Source of the DNA: an uncultured Clostridia bacterium | Lineage (GTDB): Bacteria > Bacillota_A > Clostridia > Christensenellales > Aristaeellaceae | Assembly (NCBI GenBank): GCA_946613955.1 | Contig: CAMOGC010000089.1 | Location: 1-6,754 of the forward strand | DNA length: 6,754 bases | Direction of reading: 5' to 3' | Shown: positions 6,742-6,754 of the stretch, piece after piece | Position numbering within the stretch: position 1 is the first letter of the stretch | Layout of the letters: each line of letters begins with the position of its first letter | Translations under genes and position numbers: made by a program | Notes under the pieces: generated by a model | Told to the model about the DNA's origin: nothing | Seen by the model: the letters and a program-made list of their open reading frames with translations, nothing else | Databases searched by the model: none

Positions 6742-6754
6742 TTTCCGGCCGTGT

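Noticed and set aside
1..6754. Possible mobile element, defence system or CRISPR array
   Set aside because: No transposase, integrase, terminal inverted repeat, spaced direct repeat or defence-associated domain was seen. The vWA protein is a secreted YfbK-like type and lacks the MoxR ATPase partner of some vWA systems within the window.

Overview
The window reads as an ordinary chromosomal stretch of a GC-rich, low-profile bacterium, most likely a Firmicute of the class Clostridia. This lineage call is an inference. It rests on purine-rich Shine-Dalgarno sites, a YbxB-type methyltransferase with the NPPIRAGK motif, a secreted protein with a Gram-positive-style signal peptide and peptidoglycan-binding domain, and strong G/C preference at third codon positions. 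I saw no insertion sequence, phage gene, integrase, tRNA, rRNA or CRISPR array. Coding density is close to complete, apart from one 175-base gap.

Bases 1-4724 carry five plus-strand genes that look like one transcription unit. They are: a membrane-anchored calcineurin-like metallophosphoesterase (1-1095, start at the window edge); a MATE-family multidrug/organic-cation exporter (1129-2544); an unrecognised six-helix membrane protein (2541-3368); an RsuA-type 16S rRNA pseudouridine synthase with an S4 domain (3365-4120); and an RsmC/YbxB-like class I methyltransferase (4113-4724). The first gap is 33 bases. The other three junctions overlap by 4, 4 and 8 bases, which suggests translational coupling. 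The first three products are membrane proteins and the last two are predicted small-subunit rRNA modification enzymes.

Bases 4725-4899 form a convergent intergenic region. It holds a convincing rho-independent terminator for the plus-strand operon (4762-4793), possibly active in both directions, and a weaker second hairpin (4805-4826).

Bases 4900-6726 on the minus strand encode a secreted 608-residue protein. It joins an N-terminal peptidoglycan-binding domain to a YfbK-like von Willebrand factor A module with an intact MIDAS metal site. Its strong ribosome binding site is visible at the right edge, but its promoter lies outside the window.

I found no clearly new multi-gene system. The points most worth a second look are the altered metal-site residues in the metallophosphoesterase and the peptidoglycan-binding/vWA architecture of the minus-strand protein.
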